64,000 nucleotides of DNA, from NCBI GenBank assembly GCA_022826515.1, contig JAJDUT010000090.1:7673-71672 (forward strand), in the 5' to 3' direction. Below are positions 37,093-45,718 of the stretch, one piece after another. Both the position numbers and the translations under genes were made by a program. The first letter of the stretch is position 1. Each line of letters begins with the position of its first letter. Below the pieces are notes generated by a model. That model ran no database searches and had not been told where the DNA came from. It saw nothing but the letters and a program-made list of their open reading frames with translations. This DNA comes from Candidatus Latescibacterota bacterium (GTDB lineage: Bacteria; Latescibacterota; UBA2968; UBA8231).

Positions 37093-39090
37093 TTAATAGG
37101 CCAAGCCAACGGGCAGGAGCGCCCGCCCGCGCTGGGCCTCGGTCACCAACGCCAGCTCCAGTAAGTACAAGCCCGGCGGCAAAAGTGCGCCCTGCTCGTC
37201 GCGGCCATCCCAAAAGGCCCGCTGCGGGCCAGTGCCCTGTGCGCCGACTTCCACGTGGGCGCGACGGTTGCCCGCCAAGTCGTACACATTGAGTACCACC
37301 GGCACGGGCGCGGGCAGCAGGAAGAGCGCGTACTCTAGAGCTAAGCGGTCGTTTACCCCATCGCCGTTGGGCGTGACCACCCCGCTCGACAAGCGCACGC
37401 GCTGGACGATCTCCGCGGCCGGGTTCGCAGCCCCGAGCACCCGCAGGCTATTGGTGGAGACAGCGGCGCTGGCATCGCCCGGCTCAATCGGCTGTGGCAG
37501 GCGGTTCTCGTCCTCGGTCAACACCTCGCCGGTAAAGGTCGTCGCGCGCGCAAAGACTTCCGCAGCAAAAACCACCCGCAGCGGCTCGTTGGACGCGGCA
37601 GTCACTTTTTGTGGCAGGAGCACCTCCAAGCTCGCGTCGCCTTCGACCACGGCCAGCGGCTCGACGACCGCGAGTGGGTCGCCCATTTCCAAGCGCGCAA
37701 ACTCGGGCGCAATGCCCGTGTGGATCCGCACCCGGTCAAAGCCTCCTTCGGCGGCGCTGGCAAACGAGGCGCGCACGTCGTACACAAATGTCTCCCGCGC
37801 CCCCAGCTCGACTTGGACAAAACCCGGAGGAGGCTGCATGTCGGCTGCGCGCGCTACTTCGCCCACGATCTGCGCTGCCAAGGGCGGCGAGGTTTCAATC
37901 CACAGCGAGTCGAGCTCTACCCAGTCTCCAAAAGCCTTGCTTTGCAGAGTGATTTGGAGCTGTAAATGCGAGCCGTTGCGCAAGTCGAGCCAAGTGCCGG
38001 ATTCTGTGATCGGGCTGGACCAAAACGACCAATTCTCGCTGTCGTAGCCAATGGAAGCGCGGATGCCGGGCTGGCGGTCGATTTGCAGGATGCCCTCGGT
38101 TTCGGGCAGGCGCAATTCGCCTTCGTAGCGCTCGCGCGTCACCACAAACTCCCGGCCCGAGTCCGTGTACTCGTGGTAGATATTGGGGTCGCCGTCGCGG
38201 CCGGCCCGCACCTCCACCTCTACCCATGCCTCGGCGTCTGACACCACTACGGCTTCTTCGCCGACCATCCGCATGGTGCGCGCTGCCCACGCCAAGCGGC
38301 CAAAGTTCACTTCGTCCCCCAAGTCGAGGATTTTGCTGCGGTAGATAGCGCGTTTGGGCACGCCGCGGCCGGTGAGCACAAATTCGGCAATGGTGCCGCG
38401 CACCGTATTGCTGTCAGTGGTGCGCTGCTCGTCGAGTACGGATGCTTTGCGCAGATAGCGCACAAAGCGCACGTATTGCTGGGGGAAATCGATTTCGACC
38501 TCCGGTTCAAAGTTGACCGGCACATCGGCGATGAGGGTGTTCAAGCGGTGATAGCCCCTTTGCGAGAGGATGTCGCCCGCCTCGTCGGCAATGCTCACCT
38601 CAAAGGCCGGCACGGGGTCTTGGTTGAGCGGCACGCCGTCGGAGCGGACTCCCTCGGTCGGCGTGACAAACCCAAAGCGCCTAGCCGGCACGGGTACGCC
38701 GATGTCTATGGTCCACCAGCCGTCGCGGGCCGTGTTGTACGTGCTCCGCAGCCCATCCACGTAGAGTGGGCTGTCGTAGTAGGAAGTTTGGTTGACATTG
38801 GTACCGTCGGTGTACCACAGTCGCGGCTGATGCCCGTCGATGTACCCTAGTTCGCGCGGGACGATCAGCTCGGACCAACCCGCTACCGACAGAAACATGT
38901 TGTCGTCGTCGGCAAAATACACAGGCCGGATGCGCTCGGCGTTGATGTCCATGATGATCCGCGTGGTGTCGCTGCCGTCCCACGCCAGCCCGGCCCCGCC
39001 GATTTGCCACAGCGATATTTGCGCTTCCGCCGAGGAGCACAGCACAAGTGCGAGCAGTGCGATTCTGTACATCGGTGCGCGTACCATCAC
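37093..39090 (-). CDS. Exported protein with FlgD-like C-terminus
   Basis: A 665-residue protein starting MMVRAPMYRIALLALVLCSSAEAQ: a signal peptide, cleaved near A-E-A. The middle is beta-rich (discoidin-like) and the C-terminus is TPNGDGVNDRLALEY followed by VYDLAGNRR and DGRDEQGALLPPGLYLLEL, the same FlgD-like module as in the gene at 34620. The two are sister proteins in tandem. Function in surface binding is inferred from domain type only. Confidence 0.82.
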   Translation of the reverse strand: MMVRAPMYRIALLALVLCSSAEAQISLWQIGGAGLAWDGSDTTRIIMDINAERIRPVYFADDDNMFLSVAGWSELIVPRELGYIDGHQPRLWYTDGTNVNQTSYYDSPLYVDGLRSTYNTARDGWWTIDIGVPVPARRFGFVTPTEGVRSDGVPLNQDPVPAFEVSIADEAGDILSQRGYHRLNTLIADVPVNFEPEVEIDFPQQYVRFVRYLRKASVLDEQRTTDSNTVRGTIAEFVLTGRGVPKRAIYRSKILDLGDEVNFGRLAWAARTMRMVGEEAVVVSDAEAWVEVEVRAGRDGDPNIYHEYTDSGREFVVTRERYEGELRLPETEGILQIDRQPGIRASIGYDSENWSFWSSPITESGTWLDLRNGSHLQLQITLQSKAFGDWVELDSLWIETSPPLAAQIVGEVARAADMQPPPGFVQVELGARETFVYDVRASFASAAEGGFDRVRIHTGIAPEFARLEMGDPLAVVEPLAVVEGDASLEVLLPQKVTAASNEPLRVVFAAEVFARATTFTGEVLTEDENRLPQPIEPGDASAAVSTNSLRVLGAANPAAEIVQRVRLSSGVVTPNGDGVNDRLALEYALFLLPAPVPVVLNVYDLAGNRRAHVEVGAQGTGPQRAFWDGRDEQGALLPPGLYLLELALVTEAQRGRALLPVGLAY

Positions 39091-39207
39091 GCCCTCCTGT
39101 TAAACGGCACTCAATATAATGCAATGCACAACGGCAAGCTATTGACGCGAGCGCATCCTGCTCCCTTTATATGCCAATCTTCCAACCCCAACAAGGAGCT
39201 TTCCCAG

Positions 39208-39933
39208 ATGGGCAAATTAGGGTACGACGATACCCCCCTGCTACCCGACTCTCCCTATTGCGTCCACGATCACCGGCGGCCCGCCCCGGCGGTCGTAACG
39301 CCCGGCCACGACAACAGCCCCCCCTCCGACGCGGTCGTCCTCTTCGACGGCACCAGCCTCGACGGCTGGCAGAGCACCAACGGCGGCGACGCCCCTTGGC
39401 AGTTGGCCGACGGCTACATGGAAGTCGCGCCCCGTACCGGCGACATCGTCAGCACGGCGCGCTTTGGCGACGTCCAGTACCATCTCGAATTTGCCTGCCC
39501 CAGCGAGGTCAAAGGCGACAGCCAAGGGCGCGGCAACAGCGGCGTTTTCCTCATGAGTCTCTACGAGATCCAAGTCCTCGACGGGTACGACAACCCCACG
39601 TATGCCGACGGCACCACAGCCGCAGTCTATGGCGAGTACCCGCCACTGGTCAACGCCTGCCGCCCGCCCGGCGAATGGCAGACCTACGACATCTTCTGGA
39701 CGGCCCCGCGCTTCAACGGTGCCGAGCTGGTCAGCCCGGCCTATCTGACCCTAGTCCACAACGGCGTCTTGGTCCACCACCACGTCGAGGTCTTAGGCCC
39801 CACGGGCCATCGCGGCGTCTATCGCTACGAAGTGCATCCCCCCACCGGCCCGCTTCGCTTGCAAGATCACGGCGACCTAGTGCGCTATCGCAATATTTGG
39901 GCGCGGCCTGTAAAGGGGTACGACGAAGGCTGA
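39208..39933 (+). CDS. DUF1080 (3-keto-disaccharide hydrolase-type) protein
   Basis: A 241-residue protein of the DUF1080 jelly-roll family: VLFDGTSLDGWQSTNGGDAPWQLADG at about 49-74, G-N-S-G-V-F-L near 112-118 and the concanavalin-like ending RLQDHGDLVRYRNIWARP. The start at 39208 has AAGGAG nine bases upstream; a longer frame upstream is not supported. No signal peptide, so probably cytoplasmic, unlike many family members. Acts on sugar derivatives in other organisms; substrate here unknown. Confidence 0.87.
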   Translation: MGKLGYDDTPLLPDSPYCVHDHRRPAPAVVTPGHDNSPPSDAVVLFDGTSLDGWQSTNGGDAPWQLADGYMEVAPRTGDIVSTARFGDVQYHLEFACPSEVKGDSQGRGNSGVFLMSLYEIQVLDGYDNPTYADGTTAAVYGEYPPLVNACRPPGEWQTYDIFWTAPRFNGAELVSPAYLTLVHNGVLVHHHVEVLGPTGHRGVYRYEVHPPTGPLRLQDHGDLVRYRNIWARPVKGYDEG

Positions 39934-39955
39934 AGGCTGGCTGCACGGAAAAGGC

Positions 39956-39987
39956 AAAGGGCTGCGAGGCTGTACTCGCAGCCCTTT
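39956..39987 (+). terminator. Terminator-like hairpin after the DUF1080 gene
   Basis: AAAGGGCTGCGA at 39956-39967 pairs with TCGCAGCCCTTT at 39976-39987 across an eight-base loop, 22 bp after the stop. The right arm ends in TTT; likely an intrinsic terminator. Confidence 0.65.
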
Positions 39988-40033
39988 GTGGTGTACATCC
40001 AACCGTGTTGGCCGCAGTGAAAGCCAACAGGGG

Positions 40034-40102
40034 CTTACCTCACAACAACCTTATCACCCCGCTTTGGCCATCGACTTCGATCAACTGGCCAGTTCTGATT
40101 TT
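40034..40102 (-). pseudogene. Displaced 3' tail of the PEP-utilising gene
   Basis: On the minus strand this encodes K-I-R-T-G-Q-L-I-E-V-D-G-Q-S-G-V-I-R-L-L-stop, identical in protein to the last 20 residues of the gene at 43105. The DNA matches 43099-43167 base for base except about four positions. Nothing of the rest of the gene is present. Same orientation as the intact copy, 3.07 kb away. Confidence 0.85.
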
Positions 40103-40158
40103 TTCGTACAAACACATGCCCCACTTGCTCGTCTCCTGTATGAAGGGAGACGAAGTCT

Positions 40159-40410
40159 ATGCACCGCACGACGGCCTATGTGGGTCATTTCCTCGCGCGC
40201 TTTGAGAGAAATGTCAAGCTGTATATGGCCTGTGCCGCCCTGATCGGGTTTTCGGCGTTCGGCATCTACGATGAGCGCGACATCAACTTGCTCGCCAGCT
40301 ATGAGATCGCACCAAAAAGCCGGGTTTATATGGCCTACAACTTAGGCGACACTGCCGCAGAGAGAGCGGAAAAGCTCCGCTTCAAGGTGGCGTATCTGCT
40401 GTCCTACTGA
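40159..40410 (+). CDS. Short ORF, possible outer-membrane barrel remnant
   Basis: An 83-codon ORF, AGGGAGA nine bases before the ATG. Residues about 20-36 are hydrophobic; the last 40 alternate as beta strands (INLLASYEIAPKSRVYMAYN, then KLRFKVAYLLSY), ending in an aromatic residue as outer-membrane barrels do. It could be the C-terminal strands of a barrel protein truncated when the 40-43 kb segment was joined. A 7-bp hairpin (CGTCTCC 40130-40136 with GGAGACG 40146-40152) would mask the ribosome binding site. Confidence 0.4.
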   Translation: MHRTTAYVGHFLARFERNVKLYMACAALIGFSAFGIYDERDINLLASYEIAPKSRVYMAYNLGDTAAERAEKLRFKVAYLLSY

Positions 40411-40438
40411 GCGGTGCGAGAATGGATGCAAAGGCAAC

Positions 40439-40993
40439 ATGGGAGACGAACGCGATCCAACAGATGGGGATTTGGTACGGCGTTTTGCCGAGGGCGATAT
40501 GGCCGCCTTCGGCATTTTGGTCACTCGCTACCAAAACGGAGTCTTTTTGTTTTTCTGTCGCATGACGGGCCGGAGAGCTGATGCGGAAGATCTGGCACAA
40601 GAAACCTTCGTACGCGTCTATGAGTCCCTCCACAGTCTCGATGATCCGACGCGTTTTCGCTCGTGGTTCTGGGCCATTGCCAGCAACTTATGCCGCGACT
40701 ACTACAAGTATCGCCAGCGCCGACACCACTTGTCGATTGAACGCGACATTGATCTCGATCTTCAACTCGCGGATATGGGATCGGCCCGGACTGTCGAGTT
40801 GGCGAGTAGAATCCGCACGGCGCTTGCGGCTCTTGACGACGAACGGCGCTTGGTTGTGGTTTTGCGTGAATACCACCAACTCTCCTACGAAGAGATCGCT
40901 GAAACAGTGGGTTACTCAGTAGGCGCTGTGCGCTGGCGTCTGCACGCAGCCCGCCAGCAACTGCGGGCAAGCCTGTCCGATTTGATTGGTTGA
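40439..40993 (+). CDS. ECF sigma factor
   Basis: A 184-residue sigma-70-family factor of the ECF class. Region 2 lies at about 22-90 (YQNGVFLFFCRMTGRRADAEDLAQETFVRV, then RSWFWAIASNLCRDYYK), and region 4 at about 125-180 with the helix-turn-helix LSYEEIAETVGYSVGAVRWRL. No N-terminal or C-terminal extension. It overlaps the next ORF, which is a candidate partner. Promoters it would recognise are not visible. Confidence 0.92.
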   Translation: MGDERDPTDGDLVRRFAEGDMAAFGILVTRYQNGVFLFFCRMTGRRADAEDLAQETFVRVYESLHSLDDPTRFRSWFWAIASNLCRDYYKYRQRRHHLSIERDIDLDLQLADMGSARTVELASRIRTALAALDDERRLVVVLREYHQLSYEEIAETVGYSVGAVRWRLHAARQQLRASLSDLIG

Positions 40994-40998
40994 GCGCG

Positions 40999-41376
40999 AT
41001 GGAACCTGAGAAACCCCACGCCGGGGATCAACTATCACAACTACTGTCGGCATACGACCCTGCTATGCCGGAAGACCTCGCCGCAAAGACGCTAGCACGG
41101 CTATTGCAAAGCGAGCCGGACCGAGAGCGTCGGAGAGCTTTGCTGAAAGCCTTCGCCGGCCGAGTTGAAGAGTTGCAAAACGGACTGGGATGCTCTATCG
41201 CCGTCGTGTCCATCGGCGACTGCTCGGTCGTCGTACCTACCTCGGCACTGGCGCAGGACAGTCAGCCGATTCCGTCGATAGCCGAATCGAAAGAGGTTAA
41301 ATCTATAGTGCGCGAGGTCGATGAACGCGAAGTGCCGGTCGGCGTAGGCTATACGTTTACCATAGACGCTGTCTAA
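40999..41376 (+). CDS. Hypothetical protein, putative ECF partner
   Basis: A 125-residue protein (ATG at 40999; a TTG at 40990 overlaps the sigma stop). The first 60 residues are helical and charged, the remainder beta-rich with no clear membrane helix, and there is no zinc-binding H-x3-C-x2-C, so it is not a typical ZAS anti-sigma factor. Its overlap with the sigma gene suggests an atypical anti-sigma or partner role. Confidence 0.5.
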   Translation: MEPEKPHAGDQLSQLLSAYDPAMPEDLAAKTLARLLQSEPDRERRRALLKAFAGRVEELQNGLGCSIAVVSIGDCSVVVPTSALAQDSQPIPSIAESKEVKSIVREVDEREVPVGVGYTFTIDAV

Positions 41377-41397
41377 GGAGGCTGTAGAAAGACGAGC

Positions 41398-41832
41398 ATG
41401 GATAGAGACAGAGCCGATATCGAAGCGATCCACCGCCTACTAAACCGCTACCAGCAGGCCCACAGGGAAAAAGATTGGGATGCAGTCCGCGCGTGCCACG
41501 ACGAGACCTATTTTCGCTGGTTCGGGTGTGGATCGACCGACCCTACGGACTGGGTGCCGCATCTATTCTTGGTGCAGAGCGAGATGCAGGAATGGGGGGA
41601 GACGCGCATGCCCGAGGGCGTTAACTACGAGCAGGAACAGCAGATATTACAGACGGACGTTCGCGGCAATATGGCCATATCCGTAGTGCGGGAATCGGGG
41701 CGCTGGCGTTCGGATACCGGTCAGATATACTCTCGCTGGGACGATTGTCAAAACGTGTGGTTCACGGGCCGTATCAAGGGCGAGTGGAAGATTGTGGGTG
41801 CTTTCTTTCCCGATATAACACCCTCGAAATAG
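41398..41832 (+). CDS. NTF2/SnoaL-like protein
   Basis: A 144-residue protein with the SnoaL-like opening DIEAIHRLLNRYQQAHREKDWDAVRACH and the closing strand GRIKGEWKIVGAFF. Family members include isomerases, hydratases and small binding proteins. It is 21 bp after the ECF partner, so probably in the same operon. Function unknown. Confidence 0.7.
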   Translation: MDRDRADIEAIHRLLNRYQQAHREKDWDAVRACHDETYFRWFGCGSTDPTDWVPHLFLVQSEMQEWGETRMPEGVNYEQEQQILQTDVRGNMAISVVRESGRWRSDTGQIYSRWDDCQNVWFTGRIKGEWKIVGAFFPDITPSK

Positions 41833-41863
41833 GGGCCTGTACATAAACACCGAAGGAGAAGAA

Positions 41864-42277
41864 GTGACGGCAGCTATCCACCACATCCGGTTATCAGTCT
41901 CCGATCTAGATACTTCGACGAGATTCTACTCGCCCTTGCTAGCAGCACTTGGCTTCCGAGCGTTATCCCCGCACCTGACAGAGCAGGGCGCGATCGACAG
42001 ATTGCGATTCGAAAAGGACGGGATGATCCTGCTGATCGGCCACACTACAGAAGCAGGCCGACATGAGCGGGGAAAACCGGGACTGCACCATCTCGCCTTT
42101 TCTGTGGACTCACGGGCAGAAGTCGAACGAATCTACGAAGAGGTGATCAAGAATTTAGAAGATGTGGATGTCGAAGATCCGCCAGTCGACTGTCCAGAGT
42201 ACCGCGAGGGATACTACGCGACTTTCTTCTTCGACCCTGACGGTATCAAACTCGAAGTAACTTACACCCCAGAATAA
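41864..42277 (+). CDS. VOC-family (glyoxalase-like) protein
   Basis: A 137-residue vicinal-oxygen-chelate protein. The GTG at 41864 has AAGGAGAAG upstream. The fold begins IHHIRLSVSDLDTSTRFY with H as metal ligand near residue 6, then GLHHLAFSV near 70 and a terminal E in IKLEVTY near 134; these are the usual H/E ligands. Could be a glyoxalase, dioxygenase or resistance protein. Confidence 0.82.
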   Translation: MTAAIHHIRLSVSDLDTSTRFYSPLLAALGFRALSPHLTEQGAIDRLRFEKDGMILLIGHTTEAGRHERGKPGLHHLAFSVDSRAEVERIYEEVIKNLEDVDVEDPPVDCPEYREGYYATFFFDPDGIKLEVTYTPE

Positions 42278-42298
42278 ATTGGAACAGGAAACACTAGT

Positions 42299-43018
42299 AT
42301 GATTCGCGATGTGCTGGATGATCTTTTTTCTAAAAAGTTTCTTGATGAGCACCTAGATGAATGGGGAATCGTAGAACACTGTGACCATCCGACCTCGTTG
42401 GGCTATTCGACCACGATTACGCCCAGGACGATCTATGAGGCAGTTGACCGCAGCGTAGATGTAATTGTGACCCATCACGATGCCTGGAAATTCATGTTTG
42501 AGCAAAGGGATGAAGTTTGTGGCTTGCTCCAAGACAAAGGTTTAACGCATATCTGGGCTCATCTGCCGTTGGATCTAGCAGACTTTGGAACATCGTCCAC
42601 ACTGCTCACCAAAATCGGGTGTCACCATGTTTATAAACCTTCAGAAGGCGAGGCTCGCATCGGCAAACTACCTGCCCCGACGAGCTTCCAATCGGTTTGT
42701 TCGACATTGAATTCGCTCCTCCAAGAGCAACCACGCAGCATTTATGACGCGAATCGAACAGTCCAACGCATAGGTTGCGTCACTGGAGCCGGTATCTACA
42801 CCAGCTACATTCGGGATGCCATGTCCCATGACATCGACATGTACCTGACTGGAGAAACCAATCTTTATCTACTCGAATACGCTCGGCACCACGAACTCAA
42901 CGTGGCGGTGTATTCCCACAACTATACAGAGCTACCCGGCGTTGAGATGTTCGCGTACAAACTCTGTAGTTCTCTAAAACTTGAGATGAAAGGACACCTT
43001 GGGGACGCCCACTTCTAA
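42299..43018 (+). CDS. NIF3/DUF34-like metal protein
   Basis: A 239-residue protein with the NIF3 landmarks VIVTHHDAW near 60-68 (two metal His), a central region with GCVTGAGIYTSYI near 156-168, LTGETNLYLLEYA near 180 and YSHNYTELPG near 203 with the last metal ligands. It is a dinuclear-metal family of uncertain cell function. It is the last gene of the segment bounded by the two tail repeats. Confidence 0.85.
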   Translation: MIRDVLDDLFSKKFLDEHLDEWGIVEHCDHPTSLGYSTTITPRTIYEAVDRSVDVIVTHHDAWKFMFEQRDEVCGLLQDKGLTHIWAHLPLDLADFGTSSTLLTKIGCHHVYKPSEGEARIGKLPAPTSFQSVCSTLNSLLQEQPRSIYDANRTVQRIGCVTGAGIYTSYIRDAMSHDIDMYLTGETNLYLLEYARHHELNVAVYSHNYTELPGVEMFAYKLCSSLKLEMKGHLGDAHF

Positions 43019-43098
43019 TCGCAACAAATCGCATCCCATCCATAGAAGCCTATCTTATTCAACTCGTTACGCCGATGCCTCGCTCAATTCCTGCGGCC

Positions 43099-43167
43099 CT
43101 TACATCACAACAGCCTTATCACCCCGCTTTGGCCATCAACTTCGATCAACTGGCCAGTTCTGATTTT
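43099..43167 (-). repeat. Direct repeat copy inside the 3' end of the PEP-utilising gene
   Basis: Includes the last 20 codons of the gene at 43105. It is the intact partner of the copy at 40034-40102; the two have equal length and face the same way, enclosing about 3.0 kb. Confidence 0.85.
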
Positions 43168-45510
43168 CTTGGTCCCAATCAAAGTTCCCACCACCGCCGG
43201 CAACCCGTATTCCCGGGCGACGACCGCCCCATGACACAACGTCCCACCCCTGTCGCTCACTAATCCTGCCCCGACGGCGAAAAGCGGCGTCCAATGGGGA
43301 TCGGTCGTACCACAGACCAATATCTCTCCCGGCTGTAGTGCCAACGCCTTGTCCAGATTCACGGCCACGCGCGCACGCCCTCTGACAATCCCCGGCGAAG
43401 CCCCTACGCCGCGCACCTCTCCCTTTGATGCCTCAAGTGGAGCCGAGGGACCCCAAAACAGGTAATCTTCCTCTTCAGTCGGCGGCTCCTTACAAGCGCC
43501 AAGGAACTCTGGCGGTGATAATTTTAACCGCCGATTAAATTCCCGTTGGCGTTCGACGACCCGCGCGCGCAACGGCTGACGCACGCCGAATCCCCAGAGG
43601 ATGATTTCGTTCAGTTCTAGGTATTTGATCTCGCTCCGCTTCTTCTTGAGGATACCGCCTTTGATCATTCGGCGACCCAGTTCGTCGAACAGCGGAAATA
43701 TGTAATGCGCAGCGATCCCATCGACCCAGTAGTTGTGGTCCTCAGTAAGCGGGTAATTGGCCAGAGCCACCTGCAAAAGTTCCTCGAAAACCTCGCGTTC
43801 TTGTTTGTTCAGCAGCGAACGCACATGCGCGGTGAATTGCTCCCGCTCGGCCGCCAGTTGGCGCAATTTCACGTGCGGATCTTCCACGCCCTGCTCGGCG
43901 TACTTGAGAACCAAGGACGCGAGAAATTTCGGTGTATCTTTCCAATAGGTCTCTAAGTACTGGTCGAAAATCTCTTTGAAGGTACCCTCAAGCCCTTCCC
44001 ATCTACCCTGCTTCTTGCGCGACTGTAAGGCGGCCCTTAGAAGCTCCTTGTTGGCGGGAGTAAGGTGCTGTTGCAACTGCCACAAAAGATGTCCCTTCTC
44101 AACGCTCAAATTTGACTGCCCCTGTACCAATCGGTAGGGTTCGCTTTCCGCGGCATCGGAAAACCGTTTGCGATACCACTCCACCAGGTGCCCAACGGCC
44201 TCGACCGCGGTCCCGCCTAGATGCGCGTGCATTCTCGCGCATTCGCAATACCAAGGCAGTGCTTCGACCAGCACGCTAGCCAACTCGTCGTTGGACAGCG
44301 CCGACAAATCCAAGCTGCGGAAATAAGCCCGCTTCCGCTTGAGCTTAGGCAGCCATTCACTTTTCCAGAGTTCGGGTATCTCGCGCTCTATCTTTTTGCG
44401 GGCTTCTTCTTGCTCCTTGCGATTGCCGACCCTGAAGGGTTTTTCCGCCTCGTATGCGTAGCCGTTCACATAAATCCGCATAGGTAACGTACCGCCGCCC
44501 GTCTCCCGCCGCGCTTTCGCCCAACCCTGCATCCAATACCATTCAAACGATTGATCGAGCGGCGTTTCCAGATTGCCCCTGCGCCAAGTCAATTCAGCAT
44601 CTTTGGGATCGTCCCATTCCACCGACCAATCTCGTCCATCTTGCGCGAGGGTCGTCACCGGGCGGCACTGGAGCAAATACAGCTTCCCATCCTTAAAAGC
44701 GCATTCCAAGTCAACGGGCCACCCCATCCGAGCTTCCAAATCCACCGCGCTACGGCAGACCTCGCCGACCTGTTCGTCGGTTAAAGTTGGCCGCGAACGA
44801 TTGTCTGCTGGCACGTCTATTTCGATCACGCCAGTGGACCCGGCGGCGCACATCCGCTCTTTCTTGGCCACACTCCGCGTCTTGATCCGCAATTCCCGTT
44901 TTTCTACGGTGTACGTATCGGGAACCGAACTGCCATCGACCAGCGCTTCTCCTAACCCCCAACATGCGTTGATGACGATCTCGCTTGCGTCGTTGGTGAC
45001 TGGATTGGCGGTAAACGCGACCACTGAAGAATCCGCAGCGATGAACTCCTGCACGAGAATAGCCAGATTCACCTCGTCTGCACTGGCCCCTGAGCGCTTG
45101 CGGTAGGCCGCGGCATGGGGCTGATCGACCGCCGCCACACACTCGACTATCGCCGCAGCCACGGCATCCACGCCCACGACGTTCAACAGGGTCTGATATT
45201 GGCCAGCAAAGGAATTGACCGCACCGTCCTCCGCCACAGCCGAGGATCGGATCGCCACCGCTGGCTCGGAAGTTCCGCAACGAACACCCAGTTCCGCGTA
45301 CGCGGCTTCGATCTCCGCATAAAGGTCGGGGGGCAGCGATGTTTCACCACTTTGCACCGGTACCACTCTCGCCGTGGCATCGGCAGTAATACAAAAGCCG
45401 GGCGGAACATGTCCGTTGCTGTGTAGGCGGTTGAGGTTAGCCGCTTTACCGCCTACCAGTTCTCTCTTGCCGCTTGCAGGGTCGTCTAACCAAATAACAT
45501 TCAAAGCCAT
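43105..45510 (-). CDS. PEP/pyruvate-binding enzyme, rifampin-phosphotransferase-like
   Basis: An 801-residue protein from the ATG at 45510 (AGGGAATAAT before it). The N-terminal half is the ATP-grasp PPDK_N domain (GGKAANLNRL near 20, then R-S-S-A-V-A-E-D-G and the strand LYLLQCRPVTTL near 290). The C-terminal swivelling domain has TLCHGAVVAREYGLPAVVG with the phospho-accepting His. Length and the H-G-A-V-V-A-R-E form are nearer to rifampin phosphotransferases and PEP-utilising relatives than to PEP synthase, and no third PEP-binding barrel is evident. Its 3' end is duplicated at 40034. Confidence 0.85.
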   Translation of the reverse strand: MALNVIWLDDPASGKRELVGGKAANLNRLHSNGHVPPGFCITADATARVVPVQSGETSLPPDLYAEIEAAYAELGVRCGTSEPAVAIRSSAVAEDGAVNSFAGQYQTLLNVVGVDAVAAAIVECVAAVDQPHAAAYRKRSGASADEVNLAILVQEFIAADSSVVAFTANPVTNDASEIVINACWGLGEALVDGSSVPDTYTVEKRELRIKTRSVAKKERMCAAGSTGVIEIDVPADNRSRPTLTDEQVGEVCRSAVDLEARMGWPVDLECAFKDGKLYLLQCRPVTTLAQDGRDWSVEWDDPKDAELTWRRGNLETPLDQSFEWYWMQGWAKARRETGGGTLPMRIYVNGYAYEAEKPFRVGNRKEQEEARKKIEREIPELWKSEWLPKLKRKRAYFRSLDLSALSNDELASVLVEALPWYCECARMHAHLGGTAVEAVGHLVEWYRKRFSDAAESEPYRLVQGQSNLSVEKGHLLWQLQQHLTPANKELLRAALQSRKKQGRWEGLEGTFKEIFDQYLETYWKDTPKFLASLVLKYAEQGVEDPHVKLRQLAAEREQFTAHVRSLLNKQEREVFEELLQVALANYPLTEDHNYWVDGIAAHYIFPLFDELGRRMIKGGILKKKRSEIKYLELNEIILWGFGVRQPLRARVVERQREFNRRLKLSPPEFLGACKEPPTEEEDYLFWGPSAPLEASKGEVRGVGASPGIVRGRARVAVNLDKALALQPGEILVCGTTDPHWTPLFAVGAGLVSDRGGTLCHGAVVAREYGLPAVVGTLIGTKKIRTGQLIEVDGQSGVIRLL

Positions 45511-45532
45511 ATTATTCCCTGCTGTTACGCAT

Positions 45533-45655
45533 AGGCCCCTAGGTATGGGATGCTTCGCTTCGCTCAGCATGACAACATAAAGCGTCATCACCGGTCATGC
45601 TGAGCGGAGCGAAGCGGAGTCGAAGCATCCCATACCCCTATCTGTGCGTAACGTC
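45533..45655. repeat. Long palindromic repeat element
   Basis: Inner arms 45543-45573 and 45594-45635 (GTATGGGATGCTTCGCTTCG... and GTCATGCTGAGCGGAGCGAAG...) are largely complementary, and the outer ends extend as GTTACGCA and TGCGTAAC. The element is about 120 bp, in the space just 5' of the PEP-utilising gene. The CTGAGCGGAGCGAAGCGGAG core is a kind of intergenic repeat common in environmental genomes. Confidence 0.65.
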
Positions 45656-45718
45656 AGTTATTCCTTACCAATCGCGAGCGCTCCACGTAGCTAATTCCGC
45701 AGACTCTGCATCGTAGAA

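Noticed and set aside
40159..40410. Firm call of a functional gene here.
   Set aside because: The product looks like a barrel end cut off at the repeat junction; kept only as a low-confidence ORF.
45655..45718. tRNA-Sec or SECIS element next to selB.
   Set aside because: The stretch has no acceptor stem pairing or 3' CCA and is too short for a selenocysteine tRNA.
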